Shown: piece after piece, positions 1 to 7,805 of the stretch
Position numbering within the stretch: position 1 is the first letter of the stretch
Layout: each line of letters begins with the position of its first letter
Source: Bacillus tequilensis KCTC 13622
GTDB lineage: Bacteria; Bacillota; Bacilli; Bacillales; Bacillaceae
DNA length: 64,000 nt
Assembly: GCF_000507145.1 (NCBI RefSeq)
Contig: NZ_AYTO01000041.1
Coordinates: forward strand, 496,001 to 560,000
Direction: 5' to 3'
Program-made: the position numbers and the translations under genes
Notes under the pieces: generated by a model
Seen by the model: only the letters and a program-made list of their open reading frames with translations
Told to the model about the DNA's origin: nothing
The model's database searches: none

Positions 1-783
1 ATCTTTTTGCGATGAAGAATCTAACACAAAGTCCCCTGCCGGCGCGCTGATTTCGATTGAATCACCCTCCCGCACTCCATCGTGTAAATAGGAAGACACG
101 ACACCGTCTTTTTTCACTGAAATTCGATAATAGTCTTTACCCGGCATATCTGACAGGCTGTATTGACGGATATGGGTATATTCAGAATCAGGAGTCCGCA
201 CTTTGATGCTGATATACTGCCCTGCTTGAAATTCAGGTAACGGCTTGCCGTCTTCCGGTTTCAGATAGAAGGATGTGATTTCTTTGCTTTCCTGCTCTTT
301 TTTCGCAACGACGAATGACTTATATTCCTTCCAGCCGCCGGCTTGATGCTCCGCCTGCTCATACATTTCTTTTTCGATTCCGATGAATGCGTCAGCGATT
401 ACTCCGTATGCTTTCTCCCATGCCTGCATAATGTCAGGTGTCGCAGCGTCTCCCAGAACATCTTTAATCGCAATCAGCAAATATTTGCCGACAATCGGAT
501 AATGTTCAGCCTTAATTCCGATACTGCGGTGCTTGTGTCCGATTTGTTTGACGACCGGAATGATGTTGCCGAGCTGGTCAATATTTGCCGCCGCTGCGAT
601 AACGGCATTTGCAAGTGCAGCGCGCTGTGTTTTCTTCTTTTGATTTGTTTGATTAAAAATGTTTAGAAGCTCTGGATGGTCTCGGAACATCAAATCGTAA
701 AAACGGCCAGTGATCGTTTCTCCATGTTGTTGTAATACGGGTACTGTGCTTTTAATAATTTCGATTGTTTTATTATCTAACAT
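1..783 (-). CDS. hmp: Flavohemoglobin (nitric oxide dioxygenase), C-terminus cut by window edge
   Basis: Hmp oxidises NO to nitrate with O2 and NAD(P)H in the cytoplasm. About 261 of the usual ~399 codons are present. The N-terminus starts MLDNKTIEIIKS and forms the globin domain (residues 1-140), with the proximal heme His in the VGKYLL/HYPIVG stretch. The FAD-binding reductase domain follows, including the flavin motif RQYSLSD, and the gene runs off the window before its NAD-binding part. The ATG at 781-783 is the natural start. Two NsrR-type palindromes lie just upstream, which fits the known NsrR/ResD control of hmp. Identification is secure. Confidence 0.95.
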   Translation of the reverse strand, partial: MLDNKTIEIIKSTVPVLQQHGETITGRFYDLMFRDHPELLNIFNQTNQKKKTQRAALANAVIAAAANIDQLGNIIPVVKQIGHKHRSIGIKAEHYPIVGKYLLIAIKDVLGDAATPDIMQAWEKAYGVIADAFIGIEKEMYEQAEHQAGGWKEYKSFVVAKKEQESKEITSFYLKPEDGKPLPEFQAGQYISIKVRTPDSEYTHIRQYSLSDMPGKDYYRISVKKDGVVSSYLHDGVREGDSIEISAPAGDFVLDSSSQKD

Positions 784-804
784 TGTATAAACAATCCTTT
801 CGAA

Positions 805-827
805 AAGATGCATTTAAAATATATCTT
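805..827. promoter_or_regulatory. NsrR-type operator, proximal copy (hmp)
   Basis: A 23-bp imperfect palindrome with arms AAGATGCATTT and AAATATATCTT. It matches the class I NsrR half-site (AAGATGCATTT), which is known to repress hmp until NO damages the Fe-S cluster. It lies 22 bp upstream of the hmp start codon, probably overlapping the promoter. Confidence 0.75.
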
Positions 828-851
828 TAAAATACATGATCTCACGAACAA

Positions 852-874
852 AAGATATATCTAAAATGAATCTT
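852..874. promoter_or_regulatory. Second NsrR-like palindrome upstream of hmp
   Basis: A second 23-bp palindrome-like site with arms AAGATATATCT and AAATGAATCTT, centred 47 bp from the first. It is weaker than the proximal site. Assignment to NsrR is inferred from similarity to its neighbour. Confidence 0.5.
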
Positions 875-991
875 TAATAAAGTTGTCACAAAATTATCAA
901 TTTAATATGACAATGGTTGCTTTTTTATATAATACCCTAGCAAAAATGGACTAATCGTTGTAATTATCACCATCAGAAAGATGAAAAACAC

Positions 992-1023
992 AAAAAAACC
1001 CAAAACAACATGTGTTTTGGGTT
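992..1023 (-). terminator. Intrinsic terminator of ykhA
   Basis: The stem AACCCAAAAC (997-1006) pairs with GTTTTGGGTT (1014-1023). Read on the minus strand it is followed by a run of T, just after the ykhA stop codon. Confidence 0.85.
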
Positions 1024-1029
1024 TCGCGT

Positions 1030-1548
1030 TTACCAAGGCTTATCCGTTCCGAGCGCATTGGCAAGCGCCTGGCTGTGTTTTTTGCGGTTCTTTCGTTCAT
1101 TCGCGCGCTGAACCGCTGTATTATGCAGCATGATTTCTTCTTCTGTTTCCGGCACGACTTTCGGTACAGACACCGGCTTGCCGTTTGAATCTAATGCGAC
1201 AAATGTCAAAAAGGATGTTGCCGCAAGCTCTCTTTCGCCAGTCATCAGGTGCTCCTTGATGACTTTCACGAACACCTCCATGGAGGAGGTGCCGACCCAA
1301 GTCACATAAGATTCCAAACAGACTGACTCCCTTTGCCCGATCGGCTTTAGAAAATCTACTGAATCCATTGAAGCGGTTACTGTGTCCCGTCTGCAATGGC
1401 GCGCTGCAGAAATAGAGGCGATATCATCAATGTAGCTCATTAATTTTCCGCCAAACAGTGTATTATGGTTGTTTGTATCAAGCGGGAACACCCTGCTGGT
1501 TTTGACAACCTTTGACTCTTTACAAAATTTTGTATCCGGTGTTTCCAT
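1030..1548 (-). CDS. ykhA: Hot-dog-fold acyl-CoA thioesterase YkhA
   Basis: Predicted cytoplasmic acyl-CoA thioester hydrolase. The sequence NHNTLFGGKLMSYID carries the Asn/Gly-rich acyl-CoA hydrolase signature, followed by a single hot-dog domain to about residue 140 and a charged C-terminal tail. The frame is open 15 codons further upstream (ATG at 1593). I prefer the ATG at 1548 (METPDTKF) because an AAGGGGAG ribosome site lies at good spacing, whereas the site for the upstream ATG is only three bases away. It is transcribed alone and ends in its own terminator. The physiological substrate is not known from sequence. Confidence 0.85.
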   Translation of the reverse strand: METPDTKFCKESKVVKTSRVFPLDTNNHNTLFGGKLMSYIDDIASISAARHCRRDTVTASMDSVDFLKPIGQRESVCLESYVTWVGTSSMEVFVKVIKEHLMTGERELAATSFLTFVALDSNGKPVSVPKVVPETEEEIMLHNTAVQRANERKNRKKHSQALANALGTDKPW

Positions 1549-1735
1549 ACCTTTCTCCCCTTTGATGTCTGATCGTTTAGCTAATGCACTCATATTCTCC
1601 TATTAAACAATATTCTCAGCCATTTGTCTAAAATTTAAAATGATTTGTCGGTCAGGTTTTCTTTCTAATACGTTTAATGATTTTCATGTTAAGGGAATAA
1701 TACATGTATTCTTCAGACGATCAGGAGGAGAAACA

Positions 1736-2596
1736 ATGGACGTATCCATCCCGAAACATCAGCACAAAACAGTATGCCGAACGGAATACGACACCCTGCA
1801 AAAAGTGATTTTATGCAAACCCGAGCATATGGCCATAAAAGATGTGATAAACGAAACCCAAAAACATTTTGAAGATGACAATATTCACGTGAAAACAGCC
1901 TCAGATCAGCATAGCCGCTTAGTTGAAACACTCAGTTTACACAACATCGAAGTCATTCTATTGCCCGTACGCGACGGACTCCCCGAACAGGTCTTCACCC
2001 GCGACATAGGGTTTGTCATTGGAGAAAAAGCCTTCCTCTCAAGCATGACTGAGCCAATTCGCCAAGGGGAAGAAGCCGTTATAACAGAATTTTTTCACAA
2101 CCAAGGCATTACTTACACCCGCATGCTTAATACAAGCATTGAAGGCGGTGACGTTATCATTGATGGTGATACCGTCTACGTCGGAATCAGCCAGCGCACC
2201 GACATATCAGCCATCGGCCAGCTGGAAGATGCGCTTCCTGAATATACAATCGTTCCAGTGCAGCTGCATGAAAAATTTTTGCATTTGGACTGCGTATTTA
2301 ACATCATATCTGAAAGCGAAGCGTTAATTTTTCCTAAAGCCCTTGAGCCGGAGGCAGCTGATATGCTGGCAAACCGTTACGATCTCATCGAGGTGCCTGA
2401 AGACGAACAATTTACGCTTGGCACCAACGTCCTTTCAATCGGAAGCAAAACAATCATCAGCCTCCCTTGCAACCGCCATGTCAATCAACAGTTATCGAAA
2501 AGAGGCTATCACATTATCGAAATCGACCTGTCAGAAATAATTAAATCAGGCGGCTCCTTCAGGTGCTGTACGATGCCGCTGATTCGCGGCGAGTGA
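1736..2596 (+). CDS. ykgA: Amidinotransferase/dimethylargininase-family protein YkgA
   Basis: 286 residues of the pentein (guanidino-group-modifying) fold that includes dimethylarginine dimethylaminohydrolase and arginine deiminase. Visible active-site signatures are FTRDIGFVI, the IEGGDVII segment, HLDCVFNI (His) and a C-terminal GGSFRCCTMPL with the nucleophile Cys. It probably acts on a guanidine compound in the cytoplasm; the true substrate is unknown. The frame stays open to 1640, but the ATG at 1736 follows a strong AGGAGGAG site. It is followed by pgl after an 88-bp gap. Confidence 0.85.
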   Translation: MDVSIPKHQHKTVCRTEYDTLQKVILCKPEHMAIKDVINETQKHFEDDNIHVKTASDQHSRLVETLSLHNIEVILLPVRDGLPEQVFTRDIGFVIGEKAFLSSMTEPIRQGEEAVITEFFHNQGITYTRMLNTSIEGGDVIIDGDTVYVGISQRTDISAIGQLEDALPEYTIVPVQLHEKFLHLDCVFNIISESEALIFPKALEPEAADMLANRYDLIEVPEDEQFTLGTNVLSIGSKTIISLPCNRHVNQQLSKRGYHIIEIDLSEIIKSGGSFRCCTMPLIRGE

Positions 2597-2684
2597 AGAA
2601 TATTCCCCTTTTTCATGTTTTGAACAGATTATTTTATCAAGATACGTTAATATAGAGGTGACATCATTTTAAGGGGGTAATAGC

Positions 2685-3734
2685 ATGACAAAGTACATAG
2701 GATATGTCGGAACATATACAAAAGGCGGAAGCGAAGGAATTTATTCATTCGAGCTTGATACCGAGAAAAAAACACTCAGCGAGCCAAAGCTTGCCGCTAA
2801 GCTCGGCAACCCGACTTATGTGACGCCAAATCAAGACAACACCATTCTTTATTCCATTGAAAAAGCAGATGGCCAAGGCGGAGTGGCTGCCTATCAAATC
2901 GATAACACCAGCGGCGAATTAACATTTCTGAATCATCAGTTAATTGATGGCCCTTCCCCATGCCATGTAAGCGTTGATGATCAAAACCAATTCGTATTGA
3001 CTGCCAATTATCACAGCGGGAAGGTACATGCTTTTCCGGTTCAGAAAGACGGAAGCTTGCGAGAACCTGCTTCTGAAGCGGCTCATACAGGAAAAGGGCC
3101 GCACGAAAGACAGGAAAAACCGCATACACACTACGCAGGGTTCACACCTGAACACAATTACGTTGTAGCGGTTGACTTAGGAACCGATAAACTGTACACC
3201 TATAAAATGAAAGACGGCGTGTTGACTGAATCTGGAAGCCATTCCTTCGCTCCCGGCGCAGGCCCTCGCCATATCGCTTTTCATCCAAAAGAAAAATACG
3301 CTTACGTGATGACAGAATTAAGCAATGAAGTGATTGCGCTTGAATACAATCCGACAGCCGGCGAGTTTAGAGAAATTCAGGTTGTCTCTGCCATCCCTGA
3401 TGATTTTACGGATAACAGCAATGGAAGCGCAATTCATATCACACAGGACGGCCGTTTTGTTTACGTCGCAAACCGCGGCCATGACAGTATCGCTGTATTT
3501 GAAGTCAATCAATATTCAGGCGAGCTGGCTTTCGTGGAAAGAGTTTCGACTGAAGGAAATTGGCCTCGTGATTTTGTATTTGATCCAACGGAAGCATTCC
3601 TTGTCGCTTCAAATGAAGAAACAGGCAACCTTGTACTGTTTGAAAGAGACAAAGAAACCGGCCGATTGACGGTGCTATCCTCAACTGTTTCTGTCCCTTT
3701 CCCGGTTTGTGTGAAATTTTTACATCAAGCATAA
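2685..3734 (+). CDS. pgl: 6-phosphogluconolactonase (lactonase family)
   Basis: Hydrolyses 6-phosphogluconolactone to 6-phosphogluconate in the oxidative pentose phosphate pathway. The protein has 349 residues and belongs to the seven-bladed beta-propeller lactonase family (YkgB/Pgl), not the NagB-like type. Repeated blade motifs can be seen, for example GPSPCHVSVD, AGPRHIAFHP and GNWPRDFVFD, each marking a propeller strand. The start is preceded by AAGGGGGTAATAGC. A bidirectional terminator follows at once, separating it from the convergent ykf genes. Confidence 0.92.
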   Translation: MTKYIGYVGTYTKGGSEGIYSFELDTEKKTLSEPKLAAKLGNPTYVTPNQDNTILYSIEKADGQGGVAAYQIDNTSGELTFLNHQLIDGPSPCHVSVDDQNQFVLTANYHSGKVHAFPVQKDGSLREPASEAAHTGKGPHERQEKPHTHYAGFTPEHNYVVAVDLGTDKLYTYKMKDGVLTESGSHSFAPGAGPRHIAFHPKEKYAYVMTELSNEVIALEYNPTAGEFREIQVVSAIPDDFTDNSNGSAIHITQDGRFVYVANRGHDSIAVFEVNQYSGELAFVERVSTEGNWPRDFVFDPTEAFLVASNEETGNLVLFERDKETGRLTVLSSTVSVPFPVCVKFLHQA

Positions 3735-3736
3735 AC

Positions 3737-3766
3737 ACAAAGACTGGCTCCGAAGCCAGTCTTTGT
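3737..3766. terminator. Bidirectional terminator between pgl and ykfD
   Basis: A perfect 12-bp stem, ACAAAGACTGGC with GCCAGTCTTTGT and loop TCCGAA, lies between convergent pgl and ykfD. Its T-run is short (TTTGTTGT), so it may be of moderate strength. Confidence 0.75.
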
Positions 3767-3769
3767 TGT

Positions 3770-4759
3770 CTATCTCACCTTTTCTTTCGTCTCGGCAGTC
3801 CGATATAAATGGCAAGCGACAAATCGGCCCGCTTCGATTTCCTGAAGCTGAGGACGGGATTCCCCGCATTCAGGCATGGCCTCCGGACAACGGGTCCGAA
3901 AGACACAGCCGCTCGGCGGATTGACCGGGCTCGGCAGCTCCCCTTTTAAGAGAATGCGCTCACGCTTGTCCTCCAATTCAGGGTCTGGGATCGGAATCGA
4001 GGATAATAGCGCCTTTGTATAGGGATGCAGCGGTTCACGATACAGTGTGCCGCTCTCTGTAATTTCCATCATGTGGCCTAAGTACATGACACCGATCCTG
4101 TCACTGATATGCTTCACCATCGAAAGATCATGGGCGATGAATAAAAATGTAAGGCCTTTTTCTTTTTGAAGCCGCTTCAGCAGATTGACCACCTGCGCTT
4201 GAACCGAGACATCAAGAGCAGAAATCGGTTCGTCCGCCACGATACATTCAGGATTCAGCGACAGGGCTCTCGCAATCCCGATTCTCTGTCTTTGCCCGCC
4301 GCTGAATTCATGGGGATAACGGCTGCCAAAATCGGAGTGAAGCCCCACTGCCTCAAGAAGCTCGTCCACGACGAGAAGCCGCGCTTTCTGAGTATTGTAG
4401 AGGTTGTGAATCTCCATCGGCTCCAAAATAATTTCTCGAACGGTCATGCGCGGATTCAGTGAAGCGTAAGGGTCTTGAAAAATCATCTGCAGCTTGCGGT
4501 TGAAGGCAAACTGCTCTTTCTCAGTCAGTGCGTGAAGGTTTGCGCCGCGGTATTTCACACTTCCTTCTGTCGGCTGGTACAGGCGCATCAGCACTCTCCC
4601 CAAGGTTGATTTCCCGCACCCTGATTCTCCGACAAGCCCGAACGTTTCTCCTTCATGAATCTGAAAGGTGACCCCGTCGACGGCTTTGACTGTCCGCTTT
4701 TTTCCTGCGTCAAAATGCATTTTCAGCTGGCTGACCTCTAACAAAGGCAGTGGCGTCAT
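3770..4759 (-). CDS. ykfD: Oligopeptide ABC transporter ATP-binding protein YkfD
   Basis: 329-residue DppF/OppF-type ATPase. It has Walker [10 protein letters not shown] near residue 50, signature [14 protein letters not shown] and Walker B CIVADEP. It ends with the oligopeptide-transporter Cys-rich segment [14 protein letters not shown], which in relatives binds an Fe-S cluster. It is the last gene of the dpp-ykf locus. The dpp part codes for only one ATPase (DppD), so YkfD is likely the partner ATPase of the DppBC permease. That pairing is inferred from context. Confidence 0.92.
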   Translation of the reverse strand: MTPLPLLEVSQLKMHFDAGKKRTVKAVDGVTFQIHEGETFGLVGESGCGKSTLGRVLMRLYQPTEGSVKYRGANLHALTEKEQFAFNRKLQMIFQDPYASLNPRMTVREIILEPMEIHNLYNTQKARLLVVDELLEAVGLHSDFGSRYPHEFSGGQRQRIGIARALSLNPECIVADEPISALDVSVQAQVVNLLKRLQKEKGLTFLFIAHDLSMVKHISDRIGVMYLGHMMEITESGTLYREPLHPYTKALLSSIPIPDPELEDKRERILLKGELPSPVNPPSGCVFRTRCPEAMPECGESRPQLQEIEAGRFVACHLYRTAETKEKVR

Positions 4760-4771
4760 TTCTCTCCCTCC

Positions 4772-5665
4772 TTATTCTGAAAAACAGCGGCGAACCGCGC
4801 ATAGTTCTTTTTCATAAATTGTCTCTTTTAATGTAAGGATTTCGATTGATTTTCCCGTCTTTGGAGAATGAAGCATTTTTCCGTCGCCGACGTACAGACC
4901 GACGTGATGGACCGCTCCTTTTCCTTCCTCATAAGCAAAAAACAGCAGATCGCCGGCTTTCATATTATCAAGCGGGACCTTCTCCCCCGCCTTTGCCTGA
5001 TCTCCCGCATCACGGGGAATGCTGTATCCATTGGCCTTAAATATACTGTACATAAACCCGGAGCAATCAAATCCAAACCCGCTGATCCCTCCCCATAGGT
5101 AGGGAAGCCCGAGAAAAAATGCTCCGGTTTGAATGATGTCTTCGGAGGTTCCTTTCTGTTCGCGGACAGGCACTGCATCAGTCCGCTTCACAAACCTTTC
5201 TCCAAAAACGGTTGAAACCTTAACATATCCGTTTTCTTCTGCCATGAAGGGGAGGGTCGTCAAAAAGCTCAATTCGATCTCCTTTTCTCCCTGACTATTG
5301 TACAAAAAGGCAGCAGGTTTGCTGATCATGACATCGTTGTTTTGTATAGGGATGGGACTTGTTTTTTTCAGCTGGTTCTTTTTCATCCAGCCCGGATATC
5401 CGCGTGGATCCTTTCGGGATGGCTGACTTGGCACAACTACAGACACCCATTCGTCCTGTTCTCCCGTCACCAGCACCTTTTCGCCAAAGAGAACCTGAGT
5501 TTGAATGACATTGTCTGTACATAATCCAAGCCGTTCATGATACGTCATGCGCTCCAGCCAATCTCTGATCGATACGGTCGGACGGAGCATCGCTTGATCT
5601 AATGGGCGCGGTGAATCAGGCGCCGTCCAGATGTTGGCCACTGCTGATATGACAGTGTGCATCAT
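4772..5665 (-). CDS. ykfC: Gamma-D-glutamyl-L-diamino acid endopeptidase (NlpC/P60) YkfC
   Basis: Cleaves the gamma-D-Glu-diaminopimelate bond of imported murein peptides that have a free L-Ala N-terminus. Two SH3-like segments occupy roughly residues 30-165. The NlpC/P60 domain follows, with the catalytic Cys in FDCSGF (about residue 201) and the His in HHVGLYVG (about residue 254). No signal peptide is visible, so it is probably cytoplasmic. The start overlaps the ykfB stop (ATGA), and two adjacent ATGs at 5665 and 5662 are possible. Confidence 0.92.
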   Translation of the reverse strand: MMHTVISAVANIWTAPDSPRPLDQAMLRPTVSIRDWLERMTYHERLGLCTDNVIQTQVLFGEKVLVTGEQDEWVSVVVPSQPSRKDPRGYPGWMKKNQLKKTSPIPIQNNDVMISKPAAFLYNSQGEKEIELSFLTTLPFMAEENGYVKVSTVFGERFVKRTDAVPVREQKGTSEDIIQTGAFFLGLPYLWGGISGFGFDCSGFMYSIFKANGYSIPRDAGDQAKAGEKVPLDNMKAGDLLFFAYEEGKGAVHHVGLYVGDGKMLHSPKTGKSIEILTLKETIYEKELCAVRRCFSE

Positions 5666-6762
5666 TGCTCTATTTCCCCTTTCAAAAGTGCGGCACCGAT
5701 GATTCCGAGGCCTGGTCTGTCAGGCATCGCAATCGTGCTGCCGCTGTATGTGATGCCGCCTTTGATGACATCTGTTTTCAGCATCAGCGGCGCGTCAAAA
5801 TCAAAGCGTGTAATGTTTCTTTTGCTTGCCGCGAAATGCGCCGCGGCCGTAATGCCCAGCTTCGTTTCGATCATGCTGCCGACCATGCACTCCACCCCGC
5901 ACGCCTCAGCCATGGCGTTGATTTTCTCTGCTCCGCTGATGCCGCCAGCTTTCATCAATTTAATATTGATCAAGTCAGCGCTCCTGGTTTGAAGAACGTC
6001 GAACGCCTGCCGCGGCGTAAAAACACTTTCATCGGCCATAATCGGCGTGTCTGTCGCATCCGTCACCTTTTTAAGCCCGGCGAGATCATCTTTATGGACA
6101 GGCTGCTCGACAAGCTCAATGCCAAAACCTGCATCCTCCATTTTCCGAATGGCTGTTATCGCTTCCTTCGGCGTCCAGCCCTGATTGGCGTCCAAACGCA
6201 ATTTCACGGCTCGGCCGACTCGTTTTCTGATTTCCTGAATACGGGCGATATCTGTTGCGATATCATCTTTTCCAACCTTTATTTTCAGCGTTTGAAACCC
6301 TTGATTGAGATAAGCCTCCGCATCCGCCGCCATCTCTTCAGGCGAGTTGACACTGACGGTATAATCCGTTTCAAGCGTATCGCGGTATCCGCCCAGCATT
6401 TGATAAAGCGGCAGGCCGCACATTTGCGCAAACCCGTCGTATACCGCCATTTCCACAGCTGCCTTCGCGCTCTGGTTTCCAGTAAGGAGATGCTGGATGT
6501 CGTGCAGAAGGGCTTCACAGCCTGACAGGCTTTTTCCAAGCAGTGCCGGCTTCAGAACATTGTGGATGGCGCTTTCAATGCTGTCCATGCTGTCTCCTGT
6601 GATGACTACTGTCGGAGGTGCTTCTCCCCACCCGATTGCGCCGCTGTCATAAGTGACCCTTACAATGACCGATTCAGCCGAATACACAGTGCGAAGCGCG
6701 GTTTTAAACGGCTTTGTCAGAGGAACTGCGATTCGGTTCGTTTCGATTCGAGTCATTTTCAT
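5662..6762 (-). CDS. ykfB: L-Ala-D/L-Glu epimerase
   Basis: Enolase-superfamily enzyme (muconate lactonizing subgroup) that converts L-Ala-D-Glu to L-Ala-L-Glu so that murein dipeptides can be catabolised. Its 366 residues match the characterised B. subtilis enzyme. The catalytic KxK is in TLKIKVGKDD, the Mg2+ ligands are in RLDANQGW, ELVEQPV and MADESVF, and the second catalytic Lys is in INIKLMKAGG. It overlaps both neighbours by four bases (ykfA stop/ykfB start and ykfB stop/ykfC start), so translation is probably coupled. Confidence 0.95.
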   Translation of the reverse strand: MKMTRIETNRIAVPLTKPFKTALRTVYSAESVIVRVTYDSGAIGWGEAPPTVVITGDSMDSIESAIHNVLKPALLGKSLSGCEALLHDIQHLLTGNQSAKAAVEMAVYDGFAQMCGLPLYQMLGGYRDTLETDYTVSVNSPEEMAADAEAYLNQGFQTLKIKVGKDDIATDIARIQEIRKRVGRAVKLRLDANQGWTPKEAITAIRKMEDAGFGIELVEQPVHKDDLAGLKKVTDATDTPIMADESVFTPRQAFDVLQTRSADLINIKLMKAGGISGAEKINAMAEACGVECMVGSMIETKLGITAAAHFAASKRNITRFDFDAPLMLKTDVIKGGITYSGSTIAMPDRPGLGIIGAALLKGEIEQ

Positions 6763-7718
6763 GTCTTCAGGGCCCCTTCTGAAACGCCCGCCTCGATGAC
6801 GACTGATTTTTCTGCCGTGTTCATAACAGCCCGCGCACCGACCGGAATGGCGATACTTGGTGAACAGTGGCCGATTTTAAATCCTCTCAGAGCAGGCCTG
6901 CCCGCCGATACAATATAGTCTTTGAGCACCTGCTCAAGCGAGAGGGATTTCTCCCTCTTCACAGGGATGCAGTTATGAAAATCACAAACAAGAATTCCGG
7001 CGGCGTCTGTCAGTTTTCCCGCCATTTTCAGCTGATTCAGCATCCGATCGATTTGATACGGCTCCTCGTCAATATCTTCAATAAACAGAAGCTTTCCTCT
7101 CGTATCAATTTCAAACGGCGTGCCCAGCGTAGATGTCAGTAACGAGAGATTTCCCCCGACAAGCGCCCCTTCCGCTTTTCCGGGAACAAGCACGGTCAGC
7201 TCAGAGAGCTCTTCTGTATAAGTGAATGCTGTTTCTTGGAAGAGCTGCTCATACGATGCTTTTGTCATAGGGTGTACGTCATCAAGGCCAATATCTGTAC
7301 TGAGCATCGGGCCATGGAAGGTGACAAGGCCAGTGTTTTGATGGATGGCAGTATGTAAAAATGTAATATCGCTGTATCCCCAGAAGATTTTCGGATGTTC
7401 GCGGATCAAACTGAAATCAATGCTGGAGGCGATACGTCCTGTCCCAAAACCCCCGCACGCGCACAGCACCGCTTTTACCTCCTCGTCTCCGAACATCTCA
7501 TGGAGATCAGCCAGCCGCTCATCATCCTGTCCGGCTAAATAGCCGTGCTGGTTTTTCAGCGCCTTGCCCAGTTTTACCTGAAGACCGAGTTCTTCTAAAA
7601 ATAAAAGCGCGGTTTCCAGCTTTTTTGGATCAGGGGGGCTTGCGGGCGCGATCACGCCAACTGTGTCACCCTTTTTCAATGCTTTCGGCTTGTGATTCAA
7701 CTGAATCACTCCTTTCAT
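6759..7718 (-). CDS. ykfA: LD-carboxypeptidase (family S66) YkfA
   Basis: Predicted muropeptide LD-carboxypeptidase. The sequence shows the N-terminal GDTVGVIAPASPP motif, the nucleophile Ser in FWGYSDITFLH and the Glu/His of the S66 triad (LFIEDIDEEPY, then FKIGHCSPS). Substrates in this family are L,D bonds of murein tri- and tetrapeptides. It is the first ykf gene, about 90 bp after dppE and preceded by a hairpin that may reduce transcription into the ykf genes. Confidence 0.92.
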   Translation of the reverse strand: MKGVIQLNHKPKALKKGDTVGVIAPASPPDPKKLETALLFLEELGLQVKLGKALKNQHGYLAGQDDERLADLHEMFGDEEVKAVLCACGGFGTGRIASSIDFSLIREHPKIFWGYSDITFLHTAIHQNTGLVTFHGPMLSTDIGLDDVHPMTKASYEQLFQETAFTYTEELSELTVLVPGKAEGALVGGNLSLLTSTLGTPFEIDTRGKLLFIEDIDEEPYQIDRMLNQLKMAGKLTDAAGILVCDFHNCIPVKREKSLSLEQVLKDYIVSAGRPALRGFKIGHCSPSIAIPVGARAVMNTAEKSVVIEAGVSEGALKT

Positions 7719-7752
7719 TTGCTCTGCACCTTACGTATACGTGCAAGAAAGA

Positions 7753-7795
7753 GAAAAAATACCGCTCCTTCGCATAAAGAAGCAGTATTCTCTCA
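7753..7795 (-). terminator. Hairpin with T-run between dppE and ykfA
   Basis: On the minus strand the stem AATACTGCTTC pairs with GAAGGAGCGGTATT (7758-7789, small bulge) and is followed by TTTTTTC. It is placed to act as a partial terminator between the abundant binding protein DppE and the ykf enzymes. Confidence 0.7.
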
Positions 7796-7805
7796 GTCGC
7801 CGGCA

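Noticed and set aside
1640..1735. N-terminal extension of ykgA up to 1640
   Set aside because: The strong AGGAGGAG site directly precedes ATG 1736, and the extension has no family similarity that I can see.
5665..6525. 286-codon plus-strand frame opposite ykfB
   Set aside because: Antisense shadow of the high-GC ykfB gene; no ribosome site or recognisable domain.
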